From Bacillota bacterium (GTDB lineage: Bacteria; Bacillota; UBA4882; UBA8346), in NCBI GenBank assembly GCA_028282485.1, contig JANQHU010000279.1, forward strand, positions 1-6,565: a DNA stretch of 6,565 bases, given 5' to 3'. The notes beneath the pieces are model-generated. The model did not search any database, had not been told where the DNA came from, and was given only the letters and a program-made list of their open reading frames with translations. The position numbers and the translations under genes were made by a program. Shown here piece after piece: positions 1 to 6,040 of the stretch. How positions within the stretch are numbered: the stretch's first letter is position 1; every line of letters begins with the position of its first letter.

Positions 1-103
1 GGGATTTTATGTTTTGATATAGTTTGTAACTGTATTTACTAGAATCACTAGTGGCTCCCACTACCGCCCAGATTTTCTGGGCTAACATTGTTTCTTGTAA
101 CAT
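1..103 (-). CDS. CoA-binding-domain protein (N-terminal fragment, cut by left edge)
   Basis: Only the first 34 codons are inside the window; the gene continues past base 1. The fragment reads M-L-Q-E-T-M-L-A-Q-K, then the core IWAVVGATSDSSKYSYKLYQ (residues 11-30). A beta strand ending in VVGAT, followed by a loop with K-Y-x-Y and a helix, is the start of the Rossmann-like CoA-binding domain (Pfam CoA_binding_2, YccU-like small proteins of about 130-150 residues). Members bind CoA; their cellular role is poorly defined. The start is ATG at 103, preceded by a strong AGGAGG at 120-115 with an 11-base spacer, a little long; no better start lies in between, and a second in-frame ATG is at codon 6. 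The gap to the upstream pyrophosphorylase stop is only 30 bases, without a terminator, so the two may be co-transcribed. The function is unrelated to polysaccharide synthesis. The family call rests on a short fragment and the full length cannot be seen. Confidence 0.8.
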   Translation of the reverse strand, partial: MLQETMLAQKIWAVVGATSDSSKYSYKLYQNIKS

Positions 104-114
104 GATCAGCAAGT

Positions 115-120
115 CCTCCT
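115..120 (-). promoter_or_regulatory. Shine-Dalgarno site of the CoA-binding gene
   Basis: On the minus strand this reads AGGAGG, a near-perfect anti-16S match, 11 bases before the ATG at 103. It supports a real translation start at the left edge, although only about 100 bases of the gene are visible. Confidence 0.7.
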
Positions 121-133
121 CTTACGGGAATTA

Positions 134-1231
134 TTAACAACGAATTATTTCTTTGGGCCAGATCTTCGAATTAGCATCAACAATACTACCAGATTCAACT
201 ACACAAGAATCTCCCAAAATTACCCCAGCCCCAATAACCGTCTCCTCTTTCAAATAACATTCACTGCCAATTACCGATTCCACCAAACGAGCCTCCCGGC
301 CAATCCGGCTATTTCGCCAGACAATGCTCCCAAAAATCGAAGTGTTATCTTCAATAATACAATTATCACCAATCACTGTTTCCCCAAAAATCTCCACGCC
401 ATGGCCGATATGACAATTATTCCCGATAATCACTTTAGAGCCAATTCGGGAGGTAGGGGCAATGGCGGTTCGCTCTCCTACATAAATAGCGTCGGGATGC
501 CAATTGCCGGGGACCTCCATTTTCACTTGGCCCCGTAACACATCGTAGTTAGCTAAGCAATACTGATTTAAAGAACCAATATCACACCAGTAACCATCCA
601 TTTGATAACCGAAAAAAGGAGCCTGCTTTTCGACTAAAGTAGGGAAGAGTTGTTTCCCAAAATCATAAATAGTCTCCGCTGGAATTAAATCGAAAATTTC
701 CGGTTCAAAAACATAGATTCCCGTATTGGCCAGACGGCTTAAGGCTTCGGCTGGTTCCGGTTTTTCCTGAAAGGCCCTGATTCTCCCGTCATCTCCGGTA
801 ATGACCACCCCAAATTGGCGGGGATTATAGACTTCTTTTAAGGCAATAGTCGCCATTGAGCCGTTATCTTTATGATAATCAATTAAATCCCAAAGATCAA
901 TATCCGTTAAGGCATCACCGGAGATGATTACAAAAGTATCATCTAAAAAGTCTTCCATTTTTTTGACGCCACCAGCAGTTCCCATCAACTCCTTTTCTAA
1001 AGAGTAGGTAAGCTCCACGCCAAATTCACTCCCATCTTTAAAATAGGCTTGAATCTTTTCCGGTAGATACCATAAATTAGCCCCTATTTGTTTAATATTA
1101 TTTTTAGCTAATAAATTAATAATATGTTCCATTGCGGGACGATTAGCGATAGGAACCATTGGTTTGGGAATATTACAAGTTAATGGTTCCAACCGCGAAC
1201 CCACTCCGGCTGCCATGATCATTGCTTTCAT
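134..1231 (-). CDS. NDP-sugar pyrophosphorylase (mannose-1-P guanylyltransferase-like) with left-handed beta-helix tail
   Basis: This is a 365-residue cytosolic nucleotidyltransferase that joins a sugar-1-phosphate and an NTP to give an NDP-sugar and pyrophosphate. Residues 1-235 are the NTP_transferase domain: the nucleotide loop AAGVGSRLEPLT (7-18), the conserved Lys in PKPMVPI (22-28), GTAGG (84-88), the metal-site segment SGDALTDID (104-112), FQEKP (154-158), NTGIYVF (169-175) and WCDIGS (215-220). Residues from about 250 to 345 carry isoleucine/valine hexapeptide repeats (for example IGSKVIIGNNCHIG, 263-276), a left-handed beta-helix. The GDALTD segment and overall layout resemble ManC/GMP-type enzymes, known also as the front half of pyrophosphorylase-phosphomannomutase fusions; here the protein stops before any mutase domain. 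GDP-mannose is the best guess; glucose-1-phosphate (making UDP-glucose for Ugd) cannot be excluded. The ATG has a GGAGG site 9 bases upstream. The gene follows the sugar transferase after a 155-base gap with a hairpin. Confidence 0.92.
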   Translation of the reverse strand: MKAMIMAAGVGSRLEPLTCNIPKPMVPIANRPAMEHIINLLAKNNIKQIGANLWYLPEKIQAYFKDGSEFGVELTYSLEKELMGTAGGVKKMEDFLDDTFVIISGDALTDIDLWDLIDYHKDNGSMATIALKEVYNPRQFGVVITGDDGRIRAFQEKPEPAEALSRLANTGIYVFEPEIFDLIPAETIYDFGKQLFPTLVEKQAPFFGYQMDGYWCDIGSLNQYCLANYDVLRGQVKMEVPGNWHPDAIYVGERTAIAPTSRIGSKVIIGNNCHIGHGVEIFGETVIGDNCIIEDNTSIFGSIVWRNSRIGREARLVESVIGSECYLKEETVIGAGVILGDSCVVESGSIVDANSKIWPKEIIRC

Positions 1232-1240
1232 TAATCTAAA

Positions 1241-1246
1241 CCTCCA
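1241..1246 (-). promoter_or_regulatory. Shine-Dalgarno site of the pyrophosphorylase gene
   Basis: The minus strand reads TGGAGG, with a 9-base spacer to the ATG at 1231. Good spacing fixes this ATG as the start. Confidence 0.75.
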
Positions 1247-1295
1247 ACATTTACATAATTTTTTACTTAGACTTATTTCTAAAAAAACTTCAACC

Positions 1296-1317
1296 TACTT
1301 TTGCTTTATAATAAAGT
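1296..1317 (-). repeat. Leader motif, copy A (shared with 2347-2368)
   Basis: The 22 bases match the copy at 2347-2368 at 18 positions. The core, CTTTATTATAAAG on the minus strand (1316-1304), is a 6-1-6 inverted repeat. In both copies a GGTTGAA follows on the minus strand, directly here (1295-1289) and after 9 bases in the other copy. The motif lies between the hairpin and the pyrophosphorylase start. It may be a promoter core or an operator. AT-rich sequence makes chance similarity possible, so function is open. Confidence 0.45.
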
Positions 1318-1355
1318 GGGTGATCATCACTCAGACAAAGAAGTAATAATCACCC
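1318..1355 (-). terminator. Strong 13-bp RNA hairpin after the sugar transferase gene (terminator-like or leader hairpin)
   Basis: In the minus-strand transcript the arms GGGTGATTATTAC (1355-1343) and GTGATGATCACCC (1330-1318) pair over 13 positions, 11 Watson-Crick and 2 G-U, around a 12-base loop. On the plus strand the same two positions would be A-C mismatches, so the structure favours minus-strand transcripts. The stem begins 31 bases after the sugar transferase stop. The bases that follow (ACTTTATTAT) are U-rich but not a clean U-tract. It could be a weak intrinsic terminator, a 3'-end stabiliser, or part of the pyrophosphorylase leader. Confidence 0.55.
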
Positions 1356-1386
1356 TCTAAAAAACTATTAATTAGCATTGCTTGAT

Positions 1387-2250
1387 CTATGAAGTTAATT
1401 TCTTAGATAGATTCTCCATTTCGGTTTGAATATCTTCACAACTCTTATTAGCCTGGCGAGACCGTTCTATTTTTGATTTAACAATAGTCGTGATGGTTAA
1501 AAAAATTAGTTTGATATCCAACCAGAGACTTCTTTCGCAAACGTATTTCATATAATAGTAAAGCTTCATGGGGATGATTTTTTCCCGGTAATGGTCTTCT
1601 GGATTTTCTACACAATTTAATAACTCATTCTCATTTATGTAAACTAAAGAAGAAAATTCGGTGATGCCCGGAGGGACCGATAGCACTACCTCTTTAATTT
1701 TTTTGGGATACTCCTCAACATGCTTCGGAACTTGAGGCCGGGGACCAACCAAACTCATTTCTCCTAAGATAACGTTAATTAGTTGGGGGAGCTCGTCCAA
1801 TTTTGATTTTCTTAAAAAATGACCACTGGGTGTGATCCGGCTATCATCACCTACCGTAAAATGTTTCCCCATTTTTTCGGCATCATTGACCATGGTACGA
1901 AACTTAAAGATTTTAAAGGCTTTTCCTTTTTTACCAATCCGCACCTGGCGGAAAAAAATTGGTCCCGGCGAATCAATCTTAATCCATAAGGCAATCAGTA
2001 CTAATAAGGGGGAGATTAAAAGCAAACCAGAACCGGCACAAGTCAGATCAAAAAGCCGTTTTAGCAACATATTACCACGGGGTTTTTGGTGTTCGAAACT
2101 CTCCTTGTAATCCGAAATGGACTTTACATTGGATCCGTCAATCATTTTATTTGACAAACCGCGGTTATCACCCAGTTGTTCTCTAAATAGAGCTTTTGTA
2201 TTAGTGGAAACTCCTTTTTTAAAAGATCCTTTACTAGACATTTTCTGCAC
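1387..2250 (-). CDS. Undecaprenyl-phosphate sugar-1-phosphate transferase (initiating glycosyl-1-P transferase)
   Basis: A monotopic bacterial sugar transferase (Pfam PF02397) that moves a sugar-1-phosphate from an NDP-sugar to undecaprenyl phosphate on the inner membrane face, the first step of polysaccharide repeat-unit assembly. Numbering from the GTG: KRLFDL (64-69) leads into one hydrophobic, probably re-entrant membrane segment (about 69-90); SPGP (94-97); KFRTM (116-120); the catalytic Asp-Glu pair in KLDELPQL (150-157); MSLVGPRP (165-172); PPGIT (193-197). PGIT is followed by EFSSLVYINENELL rather than the common G-L-x-x-V form, placing it in a different subfamily. It lacks the multi-TM N-terminal half of WcaJ/WbaP enzymes; instead there are about 57 hydrophilic residues before the domain and a charged tail after about 258. 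The start is ambiguous: GGAGG lies 3 bases before GTG (2250) but 12 before the in-frame ATG (2241). It sits alone between two long gaps, suggesting its own transcript. The donor sugar is not predictable. Confidence 0.9.
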   Translation of the reverse strand: MQKMSSKGSFKKGVSTNTKALFREQLGDNRGLSNKMIDGSNVKSISDYKESFEHQKPRGNMLLKRLFDLTCAGSGLLLISPLLVLIALWIKIDSPGPIFFRQVRIGKKGKAFKIFKFRTMVNDAEKMGKHFTVGDDSRITPSGHFLRKSKLDELPQLINVILGEMSLVGPRPQVPKHVEEYPKKIKEVVLSVPPGITEFSSLVYINENELLNCVENPEDHYREKIIPMKLYYYMKYVCERSLWLDIKLIFLTITTIVKSKIERSRQANKSCEDIQTEMENLSKKLTS

Positions 2251-2253
2251 TAT

Positions 2254-2259
2254 CCTCCT
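2254..2259 (-). promoter_or_regulatory. Shine-Dalgarno site with ambiguous start choice
   Basis: The minus strand reads AGGAGG at 2259-2254. The spacer is 3 bases to GTG at 2250 (short) and 12 bases to ATG at 2241 (long). The two starts differ by only three residues, so the protein is little affected. Confidence 0.65.
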
Positions 2260-2292
2260 AACAATAATCCTTTTCCTTGTTTTATAAATGCT

Positions 2293-2323
2293 ATAATATT
2301 CACATCTTTAAATTTAAAGTAAA
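2293..2323 (-). promoter_or_regulatory. Weak second candidate promoter for the sugar transferase
   Basis: On the minus strand TTTACT (2323-2318) and TATTAT (2298-2293) are separated by 19 bases; the -10 matches consensus at 5 of 6 and the -35 at 4 of 6, but the spacing is long. In DNA this AT-rich such matches arise by chance. Confidence 0.2.
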
Positions 2324-2346
2324 ACTTTTTTTCAACCAAACTATAG

Positions 2347-2368
2347 TATTCTTTCTTTATAATAAGGT
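2347..2368 (-). repeat. Leader motif, copy B (shared with 1296-1317)
   Basis: The second copy of the 22-base motif, with core CCTTATTATAAAG on the minus strand (2367-2355), differs from copy A at four positions. It lies about 100 bases before the sugar transferase start and downstream of the candidate promoter at 2438-2466. Its GGTTGAA partner is at 2337-2331 on the minus strand. Confidence 0.45.
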
Positions 2369-2437
2369 TATACAAATCTAAAACCTATTTTTTTTATTAA
2401 AATAAAAAATATTAAGAATTATTCTTGGTACGTTCTA

Positions 2438-2466
2438 ATCTTAACATAAAGCCCTACAATTCTCAA
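2438..2466 (-). promoter_or_regulatory. Candidate sigma-A promoter for the sugar transferase gene
   Basis: The minus strand has TTGAGA (2466-2461, 5 of 6 matches to the -35 consensus), a 17-base spacer, and TAAGAT (2443-2438, 4 of 6) preceded directly by TGT, an extended -10. It lies 31 bases beyond the epimerase stop, so transcription would start near 2431 and leave an untranslated leader of about 180 bases. This is the best-formed promoter match I found by eye in the window. No intrinsic terminator was seen between the epimerase stop and this site. Confidence 0.45.
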
Positions 2467-2496
2467 TAAAGATTTGATTAAGACTGGATTAAATTT

Positions 2497-3444
2497 CTAA
2501 CTTTTTTTCAACCATTCCACAAAAGCAGCAACCCCCCCATCAAAGTTGGTAGTAGGCTTGTAGCCAAAAAGATTCTCCGCCTTACTAACGTCAGCATAAG
2601 TCTGGGGAACATCTCCCGATTGTTCGGGTAGCCGCTTAATTCGAGCCGGAAGCTTTAATTTCTCTTCTAAAGTGGTGATCATCTCGTTTAAAGTCACCGT
2701 CTGATTATTCCCCAAATTAACTACTTCGTAATTAGTAGCTCGATAAGCCATAGCCCCCCGAATTCCTTGAATAATATCCGCAATAAAGGTGTAATCCCGC
2801 CTAGTGGAACCATCTCCAAAAACCGGAATCTCCTCCCCTTTTAAGATTAATTTGGCAAATTTATGTATTGCCAAATCAGGACGTTGGCGCGGCCCGTAAA
2901 CCGTAAAAAAGCGTAAGGCAATAAACCGCATTTGATATAAATGACTATAAACATGGCCTAACAATTCCCCGGCTACCTTGGTAGCTGCATAAGGACTAAT
3001 GGGCATTAAGACATGATCATCTTCCCGCCAGGGGACATGGGGATTAACTCCGTAAACACTGGAGGAAGAAGCAAAGACGAATTGTTTAATCCCTTTTTCT
3101 TTAGCAAATTCCAACAGATTTTGGGTTCCTTGAACATTTACCTCCTGGTAGGTCAGAGGATCCATAATAGAAGGTCTGACCCCGGCTCGTGCTGCTAAAT
3201 GGACAATCACTTCATACTCTGCTGTCAAGGTTTTGCACAGCGCCGCCATATCCCGAATATCGATGCGGTATAATTGATAATGCGGGGCTGCTTGGTGGCT
3301 GGCAATATTGCCTAATTTAACTGCTTCCTCATAGAAAGGGTCGCAGTTATCGACCACCGTCACTTGCCAGCCTTCGGCCAATAATGAATCCACCAAATGA
3401 CTTCCAATAAATCCGGCTCCTCCCGTTACTAAGGCATGTCTCAT
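2497..3444 (-). CDS. UDP-glucuronate 4-epimerase-like NAD-dependent sugar epimerase
   Basis: A 315-residue extended SDR enzyme expected to interconvert UDP-glucuronate and UDP-galacturonate in the cytosol using bound NAD. Visible: the glycine motif TGGAGFIG (7-14), Asp32 at the end of beta-2 for NAD ribose, HLAARAGVRPS (82-92), the SSSSVYG strand (126-132) with the active-site Ser/Thr region, catalytic Y152 and K156 in YAATK, RFFTVYGPRQRPDLA (178-192) and DYTFIADI (217-224). The A-G-V-R and FFTVYGP..RPD-A signatures are those of UDP-GlcA 4-epimerases of the CapI/LspL type, which fits the ugd gene directly upstream. The length is slightly shorter than the usual 330-340. The ATG overlaps the ugd stop in ATGA (3444-3441), with GAGGGG eight bases before the ATG, so the two are probably translationally coupled. 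Another 4-epimerase or 4,6-dehydratase specificity is less likely but not excluded. Confidence 0.88.
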   Translation of the reverse strand: MRHALVTGGAGFIGSHLVDSLLAEGWQVTVVDNCDPFYEEAVKLGNIASHQAAPHYQLYRIDIRDMAALCKTLTAEYEVIVHLAARAGVRPSIMDPLTYQEVNVQGTQNLLEFAKEKGIKQFVFASSSSVYGVNPHVPWREDDHVLMPISPYAATKVAGELLGHVYSHLYQMRFIALRFFTVYGPRQRPDLAIHKFAKLILKGEEIPVFGDGSTRRDYTFIADIIQGIRGAMAYRATNYEVVNLGNNQTVTLNEMITTLEEKLKLPARIKRLPEQSGDVPQTYADVSKAENLFGYKPTTNFDGGVAAFVEWLKKS

Positions 3445-4799
3445 CGGCCAAACCCCTCATAAACAAAGCCGGCTTTTCTTAATTGTTCCGGATTTAAAAA
3501 GTTGCGACCGTCTAAGAAAAAGGGCGTTTTTACTTGTTGATATAATTTCTCAAAGTCCAGGTGGCTGAAACAATTCCATTCGGTCAATAGCACTAAAGCA
3601 TCACAATCCCGAGCCATTTCATAAGGATCCGCGACAAACTCGATCTCCTCTCCGGCTAGTAATTCTTTAGCATTATCAATGGCGATGGGATCATGGGCTT
3701 TAACAATAGCGCCACTCGCAATTAACATTTTAATAATATCTAAGGAAGGCGCCTCCCGGACATCATCGGTATCCGCCTTAAAGGTCAATCCGAGGATTCC
3801 AATGGTTTTGCCCCGCAAGACTTTTAAATTAGCTTGCAGTTTTTCGATTACCAAACGGCGTTGCCGGTTATTCACGGTTTGGGCCGCTTGAATAATCGGC
3901 ATCCCATAGTTATAGTTTTCTCCTAAGGCGAGCAAGGCTAAAGTATCTTTGGGAAAACAGCTCCCCCCCCAACCAATTCCGGAATGGAGGAAGCGAGCTC
4001 CAATTCGGGGATCCAACCCAATCCCTCGGGCTACTTCATTAACATCGGCGCCTACTTTTTCACAAAGACCGGCAATTTCATTAATATAGCTAATTTTTAA
4101 GGCCAAAAAGGCATTAGCAGCATATTTCGTCATTTCGGCACTAGTGGTATTAGTAGTTACCAAAGGCGGTAAAAAATAATTTTGGGGCCTTTTTAAAGAC
4201 TTGGGTGGGGTAAAAGTCTGTTCTAAAATCGGTCGATACAGCCGCCGAATACTCTCGATCGCTTCTTCCTGTTCCGCCCCCACTACAATCCGGTCGGGAT
4301 AAAGCATGTCGGTTAAGGCCTTCCCTTCCCGTAAAAATTCCGGGTTTGAAGCAAAATATACTTGAGCCTTAATCTTGCGGGTTGCTAAGACGCGCTGAAT
4401 AACGTTGGCTACCTTATGATTAGCCCCAATTGGTACGGTCGATTTCACAATTATGGTGTAATGATGCTTATCTTTTAAGACGGAGGCAATCTCGGCAGCG
4501 GCGGTCTCCACATAACTGGTATCCGCATCCCCATTTTCTTTAGGCGGGGTGCCCACCGCGATTAAGATCAGATCAGCATCTTCGGCTGCTTCCTGGGTAT
4601 TATTAGTAAAACTAATTCGAGTCTCAATAGAGTCCAACATTTCATCCATCCCTGCCTCATGGATCGGGCTCTGTTTCTGCCTTAATAATTCTAGTTTTTC
4701 CGGATTTTTTTCCACGCCAATTACCTGGTGGCCAATATAGGCTAGGGCTACTCCCGTAGTCAGGCCCACATAACCACATCCAATTACTGTTACATTCAT
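3441..4799 (-). CDS. ugd: UDP-glucose 6-dehydrogenase
   Basis: A 452-residue cytosolic enzyme that oxidises UDP-glucose to UDP-glucuronate with two NAD+. The N-terminal Rossmann domain has GCGYVG (7-12) with E30 as the NAD-ribose acid, AVGTP (81-85), STVPIG (120-125) and NPEFLREG (152-159). The central dimer helix carries K225 in AEMTKYAANAFLALKISYIN (221-240). The catalytic nucleophile is C281 in GWGGSCFPKD (276-285). The UDP-binding C-terminal domain has GLTFKADTDDVREAPS (337-352). All key residues are present and the length is normal for the family. A segment at about 198-219, rich in proline and threonine, lies just before the dimer helix; from memory some UGD subfamilies share such an insertion. 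The ATG is preceded by AAGGA at 5 bases. The gene follows the GT4 gene after 33 bases and overlaps the epimerase by 4, so these three look like one transcript. GDP-mannose dehydrogenase is an alternative, but the partner epimerase favours UDP-glucose. Confidence 0.93.
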   Translation of the reverse strand: MNVTVIGCGYVGLTTGVALAYIGHQVIGVEKNPEKLELLRQKQSPIHEAGMDEMLDSIETRISFTNNTQEAAEDADLILIAVGTPPKENGDADTSYVETAAAEIASVLKDKHHYTIIVKSTVPIGANHKVANVIQRVLATRKIKAQVYFASNPEFLREGKALTDMLYPDRIVVGAEQEEAIESIRRLYRPILEQTFTPPKSLKRPQNYFLPPLVTTNTTSAEMTKYAANAFLALKISYINEIAGLCEKVGADVNEVARGIGLDPRIGARFLHSGIGWGGSCFPKDTLALLALGENYNYGMPIIQAAQTVNNRQRRLVIEKLQANLKVLRGKTIGILGLTFKADTDDVREAPSLDIIKMLIASGAIVKAHDPIAIDNAKELLAGEEIEFVADPYEMARDCDALVLLTEWNCFSHLDFEKLYQQVKTPFFLDGRNFLNPEQLRKAGFVYEGFGR

Positions 4800-4832
4800 A
4801 AAATTCCTTCCCCCTTAAATAATTTAAAAAAT

Positions 4833-5984
4833 TTATTTATTTAATATCTCTTGATAAACTTTAGTTGTCTTTTCCACCAAACCTTCAAAAGTAAAATGGT
4901 CTAAAAATCTTTGATGTCCGGCTAGTCCCATTTCGGCCCGTAACTTAGGTTGATTAATAATCTTTTCTAGGCCCTTAATTAAACCTTCCAGATCACCCCG
5001 TGGGATTAAAAATCCGGTTTTGGTGTCGATTACCGCTTCCTTGGTACCTCCCACATCCGAGGCTACCACTGGTAACCCGGCTCGCATGGCTTCAATAATA
5101 CTCCGGGGAAAGCCTTCCCATTTAGAAATCAGCAAAAAAACATGGGATTTAATTAAGAGCTCCGGGACATCGGTACGGGAGCCTAAGAAATTAACCCGGT
5201 CCTCTAGTCCCATTTCTTGAACCAGTTGCTTCGATTCTTCCAGGAGAGGCCCGTCCCCCACCAAATCAACCACATAATCTTTTGTCACTTTTAATTTAGA
5301 GAGGGCCTGCAAAAGTAACTGATGGTCTTTTTGCTCACAGATACGGGCTACCATGATTAAACGCACCGGCTTTTCGCCGGCCAGTCCGGCGAGAGGTTGA
5401 TCGGGAAAAAAGGGCATGGCATTTTGAATAGTTACCAATTGTTCCTTTTGACCCACCCCGTATTGTAAGGCTAACTGATGATCGTGTTCCGAGACACAGA
5501 TGATTTTTTGGGCATACCGGGCCATCCTCTTTTCAATTTGAATATAGAGTTTTCTTTGCAACTCCGAAACCCCTTCCGTAAAAGCCCAACCGTGGGCGGT
5601 AAAAAGAGCCGGAACCTCACATTTTTTGGCGGCATAACGGCCTAAAATTCCGGCTTTGCTGGAATGGGTGCTGATTAAATCCGGCTTAATCTTTGTAATT
5701 AATGCCTTGATTTCCCCTAAGGCCTTTTGATCTTTCCAAGGATTAATCGGTCGTTCTAAAGAAGGAATTACATGAAGAGGGATCTCCCCCTCTTCTAAAT
5801 AATTAGGCATACAGTATTTGGCACCCACTGCCACGTGAATCTCATAATCATTTTTCAAGAATGAAATCAAATGGTTAATATGAGTGCGGGGCCCACCGAG
5901 AATTCCCTGAGTGATCAGATAGAGAATTCTTGGTTTTTTAGAAACTTCCTTTGTTCGCGCTTTCTTTCTGTTTTCCAAAGACAT
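4833..5984 (-). CDS. Glycosyltransferase family 4 (GT-B fold) of a polysaccharide cluster
   Basis: A 383-residue retaining GT-B glycosyltransferase that would add a sugar from an NDP-sugar to the lipid-linked repeat unit at the cytosolic membrane face. A basic N-terminal stretch (1-18, many K/R) precedes the first strand RILYLIT (19-25); no signal peptide is seen. The acceptor domain has GGPRTHI (30-36), THSSKAGILGRYAA (106-119) and TAHGWAF (129-135). The donor domain has VARICEQKDH (212-221), GDGPL (243-247), FLGSRTDVPELL (266-277) and the family 4 EX7E pair E290 and E298 in EGFPRSIIEAMRAG, followed by GLPVVASDVGG (303-313). The length is typical. It starts at ATG 5984 with AAAGGAG four bases upstream and is 56 bases after the beta-helix stop. 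Its HSSKAG and AHGWAF segments resemble EpsD-like enzymes of exopolysaccharide clusters. The transferred sugar and linkage cannot be read from sequence. Confidence 0.9.
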   Translation of the reverse strand: MSLENRKKARTKEVSKKPRILYLITQGILGGPRTHINHLISFLKNDYEIHVAVGAKYCMPNYLEEGEIPLHVIPSLERPINPWKDQKALGEIKALITKIKPDLISTHSSKAGILGRYAAKKCEVPALFTAHGWAFTEGVSELQRKLYIQIEKRMARYAQKIICVSEHDHQLALQYGVGQKEQLVTIQNAMPFFPDQPLAGLAGEKPVRLIMVARICEQKDHQLLLQALSKLKVTKDYVVDLVGDGPLLEESKQLVQEMGLEDRVNFLGSRTDVPELLIKSHVFLLISKWEGFPRSIIEAMRAGLPVVASDVGGTKEAVIDTKTGFLIPRGDLEGLIKGLEKIINQPKLRAEMGLAGHQRFLDHFTFEGLVEKTTKVYQEILNK

Positions 5985-6014
5985 AAAACTCCTTTAAACG
6001 AAAATTTTATTTCA

Positions 6015-6033
6015 ATTTTGGGTAACCCAAAAT
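6015..6033. repeat. Perfect 9-1-9 inverted repeat before the glycosyltransferase gene
   Basis: ATTTTGGGT, a single A, then ACCCAAAAT form a perfect palindrome centred on 6024, in the 57-base gap between the beta-helix stop and the GT4 start. As RNA it could fold to an 8-bp stem with a 3-base loop, but no U-tract follows on the minus strand. As DNA it looks like an operator. A possible -10 box, TAAAAT, lies just downstream on the minus strand (6009-6004). Confidence 0.5.
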
Positions 6034-6040
6034 CAAAAAA

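Larger units (their letters stand above)
2251..2496. other. AT-rich intergenic region (246 bp) between epimerase and sugar transferase genes
   Basis: No gene of convincing length or family is present. In minus-strand order the region holds a candidate extended -10 promoter, a small AAGAAT-A-ATTCTT palindrome (2426-2414), a long A/T run, motif copy B, and the Shine-Dalgarno site. It is much richer in A+T than the flanking genes. Confidence 0.6.

Noticed and set aside
1266..1293. A minus-strand promoter TTGAAG-16-TCTAAG before the pyrophosphorylase gene
   Set aside because: Both boxes match consensus at only 4 of 6 positions in AT-rich DNA.
1308..1338. A minus-strand promoter TTGTCT with TATTAT overlapping the hairpin
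   Set aside because: The spacing is 19 bases and the -35 box sits in the hairpin loop; the match is too poor to list as a promoter.
1164..1346. A 60-codon plus-strand open frame
   Set aside because: It mostly overlaps the start of the well-supported pyrophosphorylase gene and its leader, and its translation resembles no family.
1832..2110. A 92-codon plus-strand open frame inside the sugar transferase gene
   Set aside because: It is antisense to a conserved domain with the catalytic motifs intact; the translation has no recognisable domain.
2380..2426. A/T-only stem (T-run followed by A-run) and AAGAAT palindrome as a terminator of the epimerase transcript
   Set aside because: The stems have almost no G-C pairs and arise easily in sequence this AT-rich; a stable terminator is not supported.
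3013..5220. Several plus-strand open frames of 61-70 codons antisense to the epimerase, ugd and GT4 genes
   Set aside because: Each lies opposite a conserved enzyme domain and has no convincing ribosome site or family resemblance.
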